Both the position numbers and the translations under genes were made by a program. From Sphingobacteriales bacterium (GTDB lineage: Bacteria; Bacteroidota; Bacteroidia; Chitinophagales; Chitinophagaceae), in contig RXJG01000003.1 of NCBI GenBank assembly GCA_003963365.1, forward strand, positions 3,543-67,542: 64,000 nt of DNA. The letters run 5' to 3'. Of this stretch, positions 48,615-58,515 are shown piece by piece; the stretch's first letter is position 1; every line of letters begins with the position of its first letter. Under the pieces are notes generated by a model that saw only the letters and a program-made list of their open reading frames with translations, made no database searches and was not told the origin of the DNA.

Positions 48615-49721
48615 ATGAGCCGTAAAGGAAAAGTTTTAGTAGCAATGAGTGGCGGTATTGACAGTACCGTTACGGCTCTCATGCTTAATGATGAGGGTTA
48701 TGAAGTAGTGGGCATCACCATGAAAACATGGGATTATGCCACCAGCGGTACATCAAAAAAAGAAACAGGCTGTTGTAATCTTGACTCTTTCAATGATGCC
48801 CGTATGGCGGCGGTACAACATGGTTTTCCGCATTTTGTATTGGATATAAGAGAAGAGTTTGGTGATTTTGTAATTGAGAATTTTGTAGAGGAATACCTGG
48901 CTGGCCGTACACCCAATCCCTGTGTAATGTGTAACACACATATCAAATGGAGAGCTTTATTAAAAAGGGCCGATGCCCTGGGTTGTGATTATATTGCCAC
49001 TGGTCATTACGGAAATATTCATCAACATGAAAATGGTCGCTACTACATCAGCAAAGGAATAGATGAAACCAAAGACCAGAGTTATGTATTGTGGGGACTA
49101 CAGCAGGATTTACTGAGCCGAACTTTATTACCATTAGGAAATTATCGTAAAACAGCCATCCGTCAAATGGCGATGGATTATGGTTATCCCGAACTGGCTA
49201 AAAAAAGTGAGAGCTATGAAATTTGTTTTGTGCCCGATAATGACTACAGGAGTTTTTTAAAACAAAAGGTGGAAGGACTGGAAGAAAAAGTAGCTGGTGG
49301 AAATTTCATTGATAAATCTGGAAAGGTTCTGGGCAAACATAAAGGTTATCCATTCTATACGATTGGACAACGCAAAGGATTGGATATTGCGTTGGGCAAA
49401 CCTGCTTTTGTTACAGAAATTATTCCTGAAACAAATACGGTTGTATTGGGTGATGAAGATGATCTGAAACAAAATGAAATGCTTGTTACCAAAATAAACT
49501 GGATAAAATATGATGGTGTTACTCCCGGCATGGAAGCCACCACCAAAATCCGGTACAAAGACCAGGGTTCACTAAGCAATCTTTACCCTGAATCTGAAAA
49601 TACCGTTCGTGTAAAGTTCTATGAATCAGCCAAAGGCATCGCCCCGGGCCAAAGTGCGGTTTTTTATGAAGGTAACGATGTAATTGGCGGCGGAATTATC
49701 CAAAGAAGTCATCTTATTTGA
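48615..49721 (+). CDS. mnmA: tRNA 2-thiouridine(34) synthase MnmA
   Basis: This 368-residue enzyme has the PP-loop VAMSGGIDSTVTAL, the first catalytic Cys in PNPCVMCNTHIKW, and the second in ESYEICFVPDNDY. It thiolates U34 of Lys, Glu and Gln tRNAs. The ATG at 48615 is chosen because a consensus -7 box TAATTTTG lies at 48589-48596, inside the longer frame starting at 48585, and family members start MSRKGKVLVAMSGG-like. Confidence 0.95.
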   Translation: MSRKGKVLVAMSGGIDSTVTALMLNDEGYEVVGITMKTWDYATSGTSKKETGCCNLDSFNDARMAAVQHGFPHFVLDIREEFGDFVIENFVEEYLAGRTPNPCVMCNTHIKWRALLKRADALGCDYIATGHYGNIHQHENGRYYISKGIDETKDQSYVLWGLQQDLLSRTLLPLGNYRKTAIRQMAMDYGYPELAKKSESYEICFVPDNDYRSFLKQKVEGLEEKVAGGNFIDKSGKVLGKHKGYPFYTIGQRKGLDIALGKPAFVTEIIPETNTVVLGDEDDLKQNEMLVTKINWIKYDGVTPGMEATTKIRYKDQGSLSNLYPESENTVRVKFYESAKGIAPGQSAVFYEGNDVIGGGIIQRSHLI

Positions 49722-49749
49722 GGCAATAAAACCTCTTTTTCAACGTTTT

Positions 49750-49783
49750 ATCCCGTTAAGTGAAAGACTTGACGGGATTTTTA
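49750..49783 (+). terminator. Terminator of mnmA
   Basis: ATCCCGT and ACGGGAT pair, with AAG/CTT extending the stem, and are followed by TTTTATT. Confidence 0.85.
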
Positions 49784-49863
49784 TTGTGCACAAGAAACGA
49801 AATCATTATTCCCGGTGTCTTCAATTAAGAATTTGCCAAACAACTGAATCCACAACATCACTT

Positions 49864-50658
49864 ATGAAGAAATCTGCCTCTATGATCAATAATGTAAAGC
49901 TGCTGCTTATTATTACAGTAACTAGTATTGTTGTTTCTTCCTGTAAGAATCAAAAAGAAAATTATCCAACACTCATACCGCTTAGCGACTATATGCCTTT
50001 AACTGTGGGTAAATATCTTATTTACCGGTTGGATTCTACTGTCATCAGCGAAAATGCCAAACAATTACTGGTAAGAAGCTACAGAGTAAAAGATAGTATT
50101 GATGCAATTGTTACAGATGGTATGGGAAGACAAACTTATCGCATCCGGAGGTTTATAACTGATACATTAGGTAATGGGCCATGGATGGATAACGCTACCT
50201 TTTATGCCACACCTGTGAATAATGTTAACCTCGGTGAAAGTATTGAATTTGTTGACAACAATATGCGTTTTATAAGACTTAAAGCTCCAATCAGAGAAGG
50301 CTTTACCTGGCCGGGCACCTCTTATATCAACACTACCCAATCAGATGTACAATATTTAAACGATTGGCAATTTAGCTACCAGGATGTCGGATTACCATTA
50401 ACTGTTGGCACTCAAAATTTCCCTGATGCCATTACTGTTATTCAAAACCCTGATGAAGGAGGTAAAGAAAATTTAAGTGATCCCAATGTAAAATTTGATG
50501 AGAGAAATTATTCGATTGAACAATTTGGAAAAGGTGTGGGATTGGTTTATAAAGAATTTATTCATTGGGTGTTTCAGCGGGATGTAATAAATGCTGATCG
50601 TTATTATTTTACCGAAAACAGCTACGGTATTAAACTCACCCTGCTCAGCCACAATTAA
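49864..50658 (+). CDS. Lipoprotein of unknown function
   Basis: The frame from ATG at 49864 gives 264 residues with a lipoprotein signal (VKLLLIITVTSIVVSSCKN, lipobox Cys at about residue 23). The mature part is beta-rich, with YMPLTVGKYLIYRLDSTV, GRQTYRIRRF and FGKGVGLVYKEFIHWV; this resembles Bacteroidota lipoproteins with a cystatin-like or lipocalin-like fold, but I cannot assign a family. The frame is open further upstream, but that part covers the mnmA terminator. It lies 48 bp before the subtilase gene, on the same strand. Confidence 0.75.
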   Translation: MKKSASMINNVKLLLIITVTSIVVSSCKNQKENYPTLIPLSDYMPLTVGKYLIYRLDSTVISENAKQLLVRSYRVKDSIDAIVTDGMGRQTYRIRRFITDTLGNGPWMDNATFYATPVNNVNLGESIEFVDNNMRFIRLKAPIREGFTWPGTSYINTTQSDVQYLNDWQFSYQDVGLPLTVGTQNFPDAITVIQNPDEGGKENLSDPNVKFDERNYSIEQFGKGVGLVYKEFIHWVFQRDVINADRYYFTENSYGIKLTLLSHN

Positions 50659-50706
50659 CCAGTAAGCAACAAATAATTTGCTCAAATTTGCTGTGAAAAT
50701 AGTTGT

Positions 50707-52674
50707 ATGAAACTAATCCGGTTAATAGCACTGATTGTATTATTATTAACACAGCAAAAAGGATATTCTCAATTCAGTAAATACATTATACGCTTTAAGG
50801 ATAAAAATAATTCGCCGTATTCTTTAAACAACCCCTCACAGTATCTTTCAGCCAGAGCGATTCAGCGAAGAACAAATTATAATATAGCAATAGACAGCAC
50901 CGATCTGCCTGTTAATCCGGCTTACATACAAGCCGTTTTAAATACCGGAGCAGTCACATTAATAAACCGATCTAAGTGGTTAAATGCGATAACTATTCAA
51001 ACAACAGATGCAAATGCTTTAACTGCTATTAATAACTTGTCATTTGTAAAGTCAACCAATGCCGTTGCACTACGAAGAGTTACATCATCACCGGTAAAAA
51101 AATTTGATGAGACAATAACTCCATTACTTAAAACAGAAAAAACAAATGGTGTTACTGCTGATTATTATAATTACGGATCAGGTGCCGGTCAGATTCAGTT
51201 AACAAACGGGCAATTTCTTCACAACATTGGCTTGCGGGGACAATCCATGACCATGTCATTATTGGATGGAGGGTTCTTTGGTTATTTAACCAACACTGCT
51301 TTTGACAGTGCCAGAAATAACAATCAGTTTTTAGGCACATGGGATTTTGTTGCCAACGAAATAGGTGTAAATGAAGATAATGCTCATGGCACGAATTGCC
51401 TGAGTGAGATATGTGCCAACTGGCCGGGTATATTAGTAGGCACCGCCCCCAAAGCTAAGTTTTGGTTATTTCGAACAGAAGATGTTGCGAGTGAACAACC
51501 GATTGAAGAATATAACTGGGCCAACGGGGCTGAATATGCTGACAGTGTGGGGACAGATGTCATATCCAGTTCAGTCGGATATAATGAGTTTGACAACCCA
51601 GCCTTCAATCACACCTATGCTGATATGAATGGCAATACAACTCCCTGTACCATTGCAGCAGATTTAGCAGCCAAAAAAGGAATACTGGTAGTAAACAGTG
51701 CAGGTAATTCCGGCAATGATGCATGGCACTATATTATTGCACCCGCTGATGGTAAAAGTGTAATGGCAATTGGTGCAACTACAACAAGTGGTGTAATTGC
51801 CTCTTTTTCCAGTTATGGTCCATCATATGATGGAAGAGTTAAGCCAAATGTTTCCACTGCAGGTGCTGGCATTATCGTTGCTAACACAAATAGTCAGCCA
51901 GCAATTTCCAGCGGTACATCTTTTTCGTGCCCTAATATGGCTGGCTTGTCTGCTTGTTTATGGCAAGGTTTTCCAGAATTTAATAACATGAAAATTATTG
52001 ACGCTGTTCAAAAAAGTGCCAGCAAGTACACTGCACCGGATGATCATTATGGGTATGGTATACCCAATATGAAAACAGCATTTGGGATATTACTGGCTGA
52101 TTATGCCACTTCATCTGCAAGTATTGCTAATTGTCAAACAACGTTAAACTGGACAAGCAAAGACCTTGGAATGATGCGTTATGAAATTGAAAGAAAGCTG
52201 CCGGGAGAATTGAATTATATCAAAATTGCCGATATAAACGGGCAGGGAAGCTTGTTAACTACTCACAACTACCAGTATACAGATACCCTGAATAATACGA
52301 ATACCGGTGTCATTTATTACAGGATAAAACAAGTGATTGATACTACTGCAGCTACCCTTACTGCTGTATACCTCGACAGCACCAGTGTAACATTGGCAAA
52401 CCCCTGTGTCACCAACACGAATAATATAATTGTTTATCCAAACCCGGTGAAGAAAAACATGTCAGTTTCTGTAGAAACAAAAAACGCAATCAGCAAATTA
52501 TACATCGTCATTTATGATATTAACGCCAAACAAGTATACCGGGAAGAAAAATCAAAATCTCCCGGGAAAATTATTTTTAACTTATCCGTTCCATTTTTAT
52601 TATCCGGCGAATATATAATTGCTGTATATGATGATAAAAAGAAAGTAAACGCCACTAAATTTATTAAACTGTAA
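50707..52674 (+). CDS. Secreted S8 subtilisin-like protease with T9SS sorting domain
   Basis: This 655-residue protein has a signal peptide (LIRLIALIVLLLTQQKGYSQ) and a propeptide-like region to about 150. The S8 domain has Asp in SLLDGGFFGYL, His in NAHGTNCLSEI, and Ser in GTSFSCPNMAGLSA. A fibronectin-like region follows, then a C-terminal type A sorting domain (IIVYPNPVKKNMSV to NATKFIKL) for type IX secretion. It is likely on the cell surface or released. It converges with the methyltransferase gene and overlaps it by 11 bp. Confidence 0.93.
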   Translation: MKLIRLIALIVLLLTQQKGYSQFSKYIIRFKDKNNSPYSLNNPSQYLSARAIQRRTNYNIAIDSTDLPVNPAYIQAVLNTGAVTLINRSKWLNAITIQTTDANALTAINNLSFVKSTNAVALRRVTSSPVKKFDETITPLLKTEKTNGVTADYYNYGSGAGQIQLTNGQFLHNIGLRGQSMTMSLLDGGFFGYLTNTAFDSARNNNQFLGTWDFVANEIGVNEDNAHGTNCLSEICANWPGILVGTAPKAKFWLFRTEDVASEQPIEEYNWANGAEYADSVGTDVISSSVGYNEFDNPAFNHTYADMNGNTTPCTIAADLAAKKGILVVNSAGNSGNDAWHYIIAPADGKSVMAIGATTTSGVIASFSSYGPSYDGRVKPNVSTAGAGIIVANTNSQPAISSGTSFSCPNMAGLSACLWQGFPEFNNMKIIDAVQKSASKYTAPDDHYGYGIPNMKTAFGILLADYATSSASIANCQTTLNWTSKDLGMMRYEIERKLPGELNYIKIADINGQGSLLTTHNYQYTDTLNNTNTGVIYYRIKQVIDTTAATLTAVYLDSTSVTLANPCVTNTNNIIVYPNPVKKNMSVSVETKNAISKLYIVIYDINAKQVYREEKSKSPGKIIFNLSVPFLLSGEYIIAVYDDKKKVNATKFIKL

Positions 52675-53848
52675 CGGGTAGCCTTTCAAATAAAGCCGCA
52701 AACATGGTATCTGCTTTTTTATTGTAACCAATCAATAGTTCGTTTTGAATAAGACTAAGATTGAATTCCTGCCGGATAAATTCAATCACTTCTTCATTCT
52801 CTTTTTTAAATACTGAGCAGGTGATATACAATAAATATCCCCCGGGTTTTATTTTGGGAATAATGTTTGAAATAATTTTCTTTTGAAGATTGCTGTATTG
52901 TTCAATTGATTCCCGGTTAAAAAAGTATAATTGCTCAGGTGTCCGGCTCCATGTACCTGAACCGGTGCAGGGAACATCGGCAATGATTAAATCGTAGTTA
53001 GCAGTTGATATTTGGTTATCAGGAACAGATAAGTCAGCAATAAAGGAATGATAGTTTTTAATCCCCGCTTCAGTAAAACGCTTTTTTAAATTGAATAAAA
53101 TACTTTGTCTGATATCAGAAACTGTTAAATCAATATCCCCTAAAATATCTTTTGCTAAAATTGATTTTCCACCCGAAGCAGCACAGCAATCCCAAATGCT
53201 ATGTTTATGGTTTATAGTTTTCCGTTTGTAGTTATTCAAAAACTCTCCTACTCTTTGTGAACTGTAATCCTGCACTACCACTTCTTTATTTAGCTCAACA
53301 ATACTTTCAACTTTTGAGTTATTGGGCAACGCAATGCAATCGTCAGCAATAACTTCAAACTTTAATCCTGAGACTTTAAGCTTTTCTAAAACATTCTTTT
53401 TATATCCTGGTCTTATCCTTAAAAACAAATCCGGTTGAATTAAAAAAGATTTTGAAAAGGCTTCCAGGTCAATTCCATTGCTCAATTCATTGCCAAAAGG
53501 AAATAAATTTTGTAATGAGCGCTGAACACTAAGCATGGAACATTTTTCTTCAACACTCAGCATAACTTTTTCATTGCATTCTGGTTTCAAATTCGCCAGC
53601 AGTTCATTAGAAGAATCTGAACATAAAAACAAAGCAGCAACAATCTTCTCTTCAATGGGCAATTCTTTTAATATTTTGCCCAAACGGTAATAACAATAAC
53701 AAAGATGGCTTATCTGCTTCCGGTCTTTTGAACCATATTTTTTATTACTGCTAAAAAACTTTTTAAAATGATTAGACAAAGGTTCGTTGCCATCATAATT
53801 TTTTATGACCTCCGTAGCTGTATTTAAATAAGAATAGTAACGACTCAC
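52664..53848 (-). CDS. RsmB/NOP-family RNA (cytosine-5) methyltransferase
   Basis: This 394-residue protein has the SAM-binding WDCCAASGGKSILAKDI, the ADVPCTGSGTWSRTPE motif IV with one Cys, and LYITCSVFKKENEEV motif VI with the catalytic Cys. An N-terminal NusB-like helical region (LSNHFKKFFSSNKKYGSKDRKQI) is present, as in RsmB. It methylates rRNA cytosine; the exact target is not certain. Its 3' end overlaps the subtilase gene. Confidence 0.92.
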   Translation of the reverse strand: MSRYYSYLNTATEVIKNYDGNEPLSNHFKKFFSSNKKYGSKDRKQISHLCYCYYRLGKILKELPIEEKIVAALFLCSDSSNELLANLKPECNEKVMLSVEEKCSMLSVQRSLQNLFPFGNELSNGIDLEAFSKSFLIQPDLFLRIRPGYKKNVLEKLKVSGLKFEVIADDCIALPNNSKVESIVELNKEVVVQDYSSQRVGEFLNNYKRKTINHKHSIWDCCAASGGKSILAKDILGDIDLTVSDIRQSILFNLKKRFTEAGIKNYHSFIADLSVPDNQISTANYDLIIADVPCTGSGTWSRTPEQLYFFNRESIEQYSNLQKKIISNIIPKIKPGGYLLYITCSVFKKENEEVIEFIRQEFNLSLIQNELLIGYNKKADTMFAALFERLPVTV

Positions 53849-53863
53849 TTCACAATATTAAAA

Positions 53864-53892
53864 TGAAAAAGCGATTGCCAAAACAATCGCCG
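53864..53892 (-). terminator. Terminator of the sucA-odhB operon
   Basis: GCGATTG and CAATCGC form a perfect 7-bp stem, followed by TTTTTC on the minus strand, about 30 bp after the odhB stop. Confidence 0.8.
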
Positions 53893-53920
53893 GATAAACT
53901 TATTGAACATTTTGAACTGC

Positions 53921-55147
53921 TTAAACCTCTAACAAGGCTTTAACCGGATCTTTGCCAAACAAAAGCAGTTCGGGATTCTCCAGTAATTCTTTTACACGTA
54001 CAAGGAAGCTTACACTTTCTCTTCCATCAATAATACGATGGTCATAGCTCAACGCTACATACATCATCGGACGAATAACGATTTGTTTATTCTCTACTAC
54101 TGCCCTTTCTTCAATTTTATGCATTCCTAAAATAGCTGACTGCGGAATATTAATAATGGGTGTACTCATTAATGAGCCAAACACACCACCATTGGTAATA
54201 GTAAATGTTCCACCAGTCATTTCTTCCATGCTGAGTTTACTGTCTCTTGCTTTAGTTGCCAGTTCCACTACTTTCTTTTCAATATCTGCCATGCTCAAAC
54301 TTTCTGCATTGCGGATAACCGGAACTACTAAACCTTTAGGAGCAGATACAGCAATGGAAATATCACAGTAATCATGATAAATAATGTTCTCTCCGTCAAT
54401 ATAGGCATTCACCGCCGGCCATTCCTGTAAAGCATAGGTACAAGCTTTGGTAAAGAAGCTCATGAAACCAAGATTAACTCCATGCACTTCCTTAAACTTA
54501 TCCTTATACTTTGCACGGATATCCATGATGGGTTGCATGTTCACTTCATTAAATGTAGTGAGCATGGCGGTTGTATTCTTAGCTTCCACCAGCCTGCGGC
54601 TAACTGTCTTGCGCAGGTTACTCATCTTCTCCGCTTTTTCATTGCGGGTAAATAATCCGGCACCTGGTTTTCTTCCTGGATTATTCAACGCACTTAATAC
54701 ATCATCTTTTAAAATTTTTCCACCGGTACCGGAAGGGGTAATTGTTTTTACATCTACTTTTTTATCAGCAATAATAGCGGAAGCAACCGGAGTAGCTTTT
54801 ACATCAGCAGTTTTTGTTTCAGCTACTGCTTTCTTTTCCTCAGTTTTTGCCGGAGTTTCTTTCTTTGCTTCAGTTGGAGCACCATTTGATGCTGCTGCAC
54901 CTGCTGGTTTCGCAGCCGTTTCATCGATGCTTGCCATCACATCACCGATTTTTAATGTATCACCTTCTGCAGCAGCAGTTTTTAATACACCTGCTTTTTC
55001 TGCATTTACTTCAAACGTGGCTTTCTCGCTTTCTAATTCGGCTATTACTTCATCTCTTTCCACATATTCCCCATCTTTCCTGGTCCATTTCAGCAATGTT
55101 ACTTCACTGATGGATTCGCCTACTGTTGGAACTTTTATATCAATCAT
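53921..55147 (-). CDS. odhB: Dihydrolipoyl succinyltransferase (2-oxoglutarate dehydrogenase E2)
   Basis: This 408-residue protein has a lipoyl domain ([20 protein letters not shown] with the lipoyl Lys in ESEKATFEV, not the more common ETDKA). An Ala/Thr/Lys linker and a short peripheral-subunit-binding domain ([19 protein letters not shown]) follow. The catalytic domain ends [17 protein letters not shown], with the active-site His and Asp. It transfers succinyl to CoA in the TCA cycle. It lies 36 bp after sucA. Confidence 0.96.
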   Translation of the reverse strand: MIDIKVPTVGESISEVTLLKWTRKDGEYVERDEVIAELESEKATFEVNAEKAGVLKTAAAEGDTLKIGDVMASIDETAAKPAGAAASNGAPTEAKKETPAKTEEKKAVAETKTADVKATPVASAIIADKKVDVKTITPSGTGGKILKDDVLSALNNPGRKPGAGLFTRNEKAEKMSNLRKTVSRRLVEAKNTTAMLTTFNEVNMQPIMDIRAKYKDKFKEVHGVNLGFMSFFTKACTYALQEWPAVNAYIDGENIIYHDYCDISIAVSAPKGLVVPVIRNAESLSMADIEKKVVELATKARDSKLSMEEMTGGTFTITNGGVFGSLMSTPIINIPQSAILGMHKIEERAVVENKQIVIRPMMYVALSYDHRIIDGRESVSFLVRVKELLENPELLLFGKDPVKALLEV

Positions 55148-55183
55148 ATTACTGGTTTCTTGTTACTGGTTATTTATTGCCGG

Positions 55184-57928
55184 TTAAATAGAAAAGGCGG
55201 TATCAATAATTTCTTCCTGTTCCTGCTTATGCACTTTAGCATAGCCGGTTGCCGTAGCTGCACTGGGTGAACGGCTAATGATACCGTAATTAATTCCTTT
55301 CATATTCATTTGCAGGAACGATGCTGCACCCATATTCAACGGCTCTTCCTGTACCCAGAACCACATGGCCTGGCTGTATTTTTCATACAAGGCCAGCAAT
55401 TGATTCATTGGTAATGGATACAATTGTTCCAGTCTTATTATCGCTACATCTTTTCTATTGTCTTTTACCTGTTTCTCAGCTAAATCAAAATAAACTTTAC
55501 CGTTGCACAACAAAACTTTCCTTACCTGCGATGCATCAGCATAACTATCATCAATGACTTCTTTAAATCCACCACTGGTAAATTCTCCTACCGGGCTATA
55601 GCTTCCCGGGTGACGCAAATTTGCTTTGGGCGAAAAATTAATCAGCGGCTTGCGGAAAGGCCATGCCAGTTGTCTGCGTAAGGCATGGAATAAATTGGAG
55701 GCAGTAGTAATATTCGTTATCACCATATTCAACTCCGCACACATTTGTAAATAACGTTCCATTCTTGCACTGCTGTGCTCAGGACCCTGCCCTTCGTAGC
55801 CATGTGGCAGCAACATAGTAATGCCATTCATACGATTCCACTTTTGTTCACCCGCAGCTATGAACTGGTCAATCATTGTTTGTGCCCCATTGCTGAAATC
55901 ACCAAACTGTGCTTCCCATAGTACGAGTGCATTAGGATTAGCCATCGCATATCCATATTCAAAACCCAGCACACCATACTCGCTAAGTAAAGAATTATAT
56001 ATTCTGAATTGACCCTTTGCTCCATCAATCCTGCTTAAGCGGTTATATGACTCATCTGTATTTTCATCTCTTAGCACAGCATGACGATGAGAGAAAGTAC
56101 CACGACGTACATCCTGTCCGCTCATGCGTACATCTTTACCATCGAGTAATAAACTGGCGTACGCTAATAACTCACCGGTTGCCCAATCCACTTTTGATTC
56201 ATCATTCAGCAACTTGATTTTATCCTGGATGATCTTTTCTACTTTCTTTAATGGTTTAAATCCTTCCGGCCATTTCATTATGGCATCAAAGAGTTTTTTG
56301 AAATCGCTATCACTAATAGAAGTAACCGGAGATTTTTCAAAATCATCACTGGTTGCTCTTCTCAAACTTTTCCATGCCAACTCCGGTGCCTGGTAAGTAT
56401 ATGGCAATGGGTTTTGTTTTACTTCATCCAATCTTTCCTGTAAATCGGCCCAGAATTTCTTTTCCATTTCCTTCGCCAGCTCTTTAGCATCGGCTTCACC
56501 ATTCTCCAATAAAAAATTAGTATAAACTTCTCTTGGGTTAGGATGTTTCTCAATCAGGGCATATAAATGTGGTTGAGTAAACTTGGGATCATCACCTTCA
56601 TTATGTCCATGCTTGCGGTAACATACCATGTCAATAAACACATCGGTATGAAACTCCTGCCGGTATTTGGTTGCAATCTCCACACATTTAACCACTGCTT
56701 CTGCATCATCGCCATTAACGTGTAATACGGGAGCATGAATCATAGCTGCAGCTGATGTACAGTAATCTGCACTTCTGGCATCGTCAAAATCTGTTGTAAA
56801 ACCAATCTGGTTATTGATAACAAAATGCATAGTGCCACCGGTGAAATAACCATCGAGGTCACTCATCTGCATTACTTCATATACAATACCTTGTCCTGCA
56901 ACAGATGCATCACCATGAATGAGTATCGGTAATATTTTATCAAACTCGCTTTCATACATGATATCAGCCTTAGCTCTTGAAAAACCAACCACCACCGGGT
57001 CAACAGCTTCTAAGTGTGAAGGGTTCGGCATTAATTTCAAATGCATGATTTTTCCATCCGGTGTAGGCACTTCACTACCATATCCCATATGATACTTTAC
57101 ATCACCACTACCCATCGTTTGGTCAAGCTTGGCCGTTCCTTCAAACTCACTAAAAATTTGTTCATAGGTTTTACCCATGATGTTGGCCAGTACATTCAAC
57201 CGTCCACGGTGTGCCATACCAATCACTACTTCCTGTACATTATTTTCAGCAGCAGTGTTGATGATGGCATCTAAAGCCGCAATAGTTGTTTCACCTCCTT
57301 CTAATGAAAAACGTTTTTGACCAATGTATTTAGTGTGAAGGAATTTTTCAAACATTACACCCTGGTTCAGCTTCTCCAGTATTCTTTTCTTCTTTTCCAA
57401 TGGTAATGGATTTAAAAACTTTTTCTCCATTTCATTAGTCAGCCAATCTACTTTTTTCTGATCGCTGATATATTTGAATTCAATACCTACATGAGAAGCA
57501 TAACATTTTTCCAGGTGATTTAAAATGTTACGAAGTGTAGTAGTTCCTAAACCAATCAATTGCCCGGCATGGAATTCTTTATCCAAATCGGCTTCGCTAA
57601 AACCAAAAAAACCTAAGTCTAAATTTGCGCCACGGTCTTTACGTTTGCGGATAGGATTTGTTTTCGCAATCAAATGACCTTTGTTACGATAACCTAAGAT
57701 CATCCGGTAAGCCCTCACTTCTCTTAACCAGTCTATACCTTCCGCAGCAGGCGCTGAACTAACTGCTGCTTTACCGTTGGAAGGTTTAACCTGCGTAACA
57801 GCAAAATCAAAGCCTTCAAAAAATTTCCGGTAATCAGGGTCAACTGCTTCCGGGTTTTTCACAAACTCCTGGTATAAACTTTCGATATAGGCAGGCGAAG
57901 AATTAGTGATATATTGGAAATCTTTCAT
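55184..57928 (-). CDS. sucA: 2-oxoglutarate dehydrogenase E1
   Basis: This 914-residue ThDP enzyme has an N-terminal YIESLYQEFVKNPEAVDPDYRKFFEG, GMAHRGRLNVLANIMGK, HGDASVAGQGIVYEVMQMSD and NNQIGFTT in the ThDP site, and C-terminal LLPHGYEGQGPEHSSARMER. ATG at 57928 (MKDFQYITNSS) is chosen over 58003 because the promoter at 57957-57987 lies inside the longer frame and family members begin in this way. Confidence 0.96.
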   Translation of the reverse strand: MKDFQYITNSSPAYIESLYQEFVKNPEAVDPDYRKFFEGFDFAVTQVKPSNGKAAVSSAPAAEGIDWLREVRAYRMILGYRNKGHLIAKTNPIRKRKDRGANLDLGFFGFSEADLDKEFHAGQLIGLGTTTLRNILNHLEKCYASHVGIEFKYISDQKKVDWLTNEMEKKFLNPLPLEKKKRILEKLNQGVMFEKFLHTKYIGQKRFSLEGGETTIAALDAIINTAAENNVQEVVIGMAHRGRLNVLANIMGKTYEQIFSEFEGTAKLDQTMGSGDVKYHMGYGSEVPTPDGKIMHLKLMPNPSHLEAVDPVVVGFSRAKADIMYESEFDKILPILIHGDASVAGQGIVYEVMQMSDLDGYFTGGTMHFVINNQIGFTTDFDDARSADYCTSAAAMIHAPVLHVNGDDAEAVVKCVEIATKYRQEFHTDVFIDMVCYRKHGHNEGDDPKFTQPHLYALIEKHPNPREVYTNFLLENGEADAKELAKEMEKKFWADLQERLDEVKQNPLPYTYQAPELAWKSLRRATSDDFEKSPVTSISDSDFKKLFDAIMKWPEGFKPLKKVEKIIQDKIKLLNDESKVDWATGELLAYASLLLDGKDVRMSGQDVRRGTFSHRHAVLRDENTDESYNRLSRIDGAKGQFRIYNSLLSEYGVLGFEYGYAMANPNALVLWEAQFGDFSNGAQTMIDQFIAAGEQKWNRMNGITMLLPHGYEGQGPEHSSARMERYLQMCAELNMVITNITTASNLFHALRRQLAWPFRKPLINFSPKANLRHPGSYSPVGEFTSGGFKEVIDDSYADASQVRKVLLCNGKVYFDLAEKQVKDNRKDVAIIRLEQLYPLPMNQLLALYEKYSQAMWFWVQEEPLNMGAASFLQMNMKGINYGIISRSPSAATATGYAKVHKQEQEEIIDTAFSI

Positions 57929-57956
57929 GTAAATGCAATCTTTTAGGAATGGACTG

Positions 57957-57987
57957 CAAATATCGGTGAAAAACCGGCTGATTTCAA
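57957..57987 (-). promoter_or_regulatory. Promoter of sucA-odhB
   Basis: The minus strand has TTG at 57985-57987, 20 nt, then GATATTTG at 57957-57964, one base off the TAnnTTTG consensus. The predicted start leaves a leader of about 25 nt to the ATG at 57928. Confidence 0.6.
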
Positions 57988-58110
57988 GCTGTTTAAGCGG
58001 CATTTTCAGAATTATGTTACCAGCTTCATAGCTTTGTTATGCTCCAGTGGCGTCGCACACTTCGGCAAGGGTGGTTTTATTTAGCTTTTTTGGAATAAAA
58101 TCCCCAAAAT

Positions 58111-58142
58111 TTTGGTAGTTCACCTTGCTGCCTTTACCTTTG
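58111..58142 (+). promoter_or_regulatory. Promoter of rpsT
   Basis: TTTG at 58111-58114, 20 nt, then TACCTTTG at 58135-58142, matching the Bacteroidota consensus, just before the rpsT ATG at 58161. Confidence 0.8.
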
Positions 58143-58160
58143 CGACCCTAAATTTAATGT

Positions 58161-58418
58161 ATGGCAAATCATAAGGCTACCAAGAAAGATGTGCGTCAGG
58201 CAGCAAAGCGCAACGAAAGAAACCGTTACAACGGTAAAACTACCCGTAACGCTATCCGTGATTTAAGAGCAGTAACCGCTGCAAAAGAAGGCGCTGACCA
58301 GCTTCCTAAAGTAGAAGCCATGATTGATAAATTAGCTAAACGTGGTGTTATCCACAAAAACAAAGCTGCTAACTTAAAGAGCAAGCTGGCTAAAAAAATA
58401 AACAGCCTGAAGAAGTAA
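58161..58418 (+). CDS. rpsT: 30S ribosomal protein S20
   Basis: This 85-residue basic helical protein has MANHKATKKDVRQAAKRNER at the start and KAANLKSKLAKKINSL at the end, standard S20. It binds 16S rRNA early in 30S assembly. The gene is monocistronic, with a consensus promoter and a strong terminator. Confidence 0.97.
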   Translation: MANHKATKKDVRQAAKRNERNRYNGKTTRNAIRDLRAVTAAKEGADQLPKVEAMIDKLAKRGVIHKNKAANLKSKLAKKINSLKK

Positions 58419-58443
58419 TAAATCTTTATAATTTTTTGAAAGA

Positions 58444-58468
58444 AACCCGCCCCAAAGGCGGGTTTTTT
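58444..58468 (+). terminator. Terminator of rpsT
   Basis: AACCCGCC and GGCGGGTT form an 8-bp stem around CCAAA, followed by TTTTTT. Confidence 0.92.
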
Positions 58469-58515
58469 AATGATATCAATGCCAACTTAAGAATCAGGCT
58501 GCAAGCCTCATCAAT

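Noticed and set aside
49684-49863. N-terminal extension of the lipoprotein at 49864
   Set aside because: It overlaps mnmA and the mnmA terminator; the lipoprotein signal begins at the internal Met.
54447-55187. 246-codon plus-strand open frame
   Set aside because: It is fully antisense to odhB, including its Ala/Lys-rich linker, and has a Phe/Ser/Val-rich shadow composition.
57929-58003. Longer sucA start at 58003
   Set aside because: The added residues are not like family N-termini and contain the predicted promoter.
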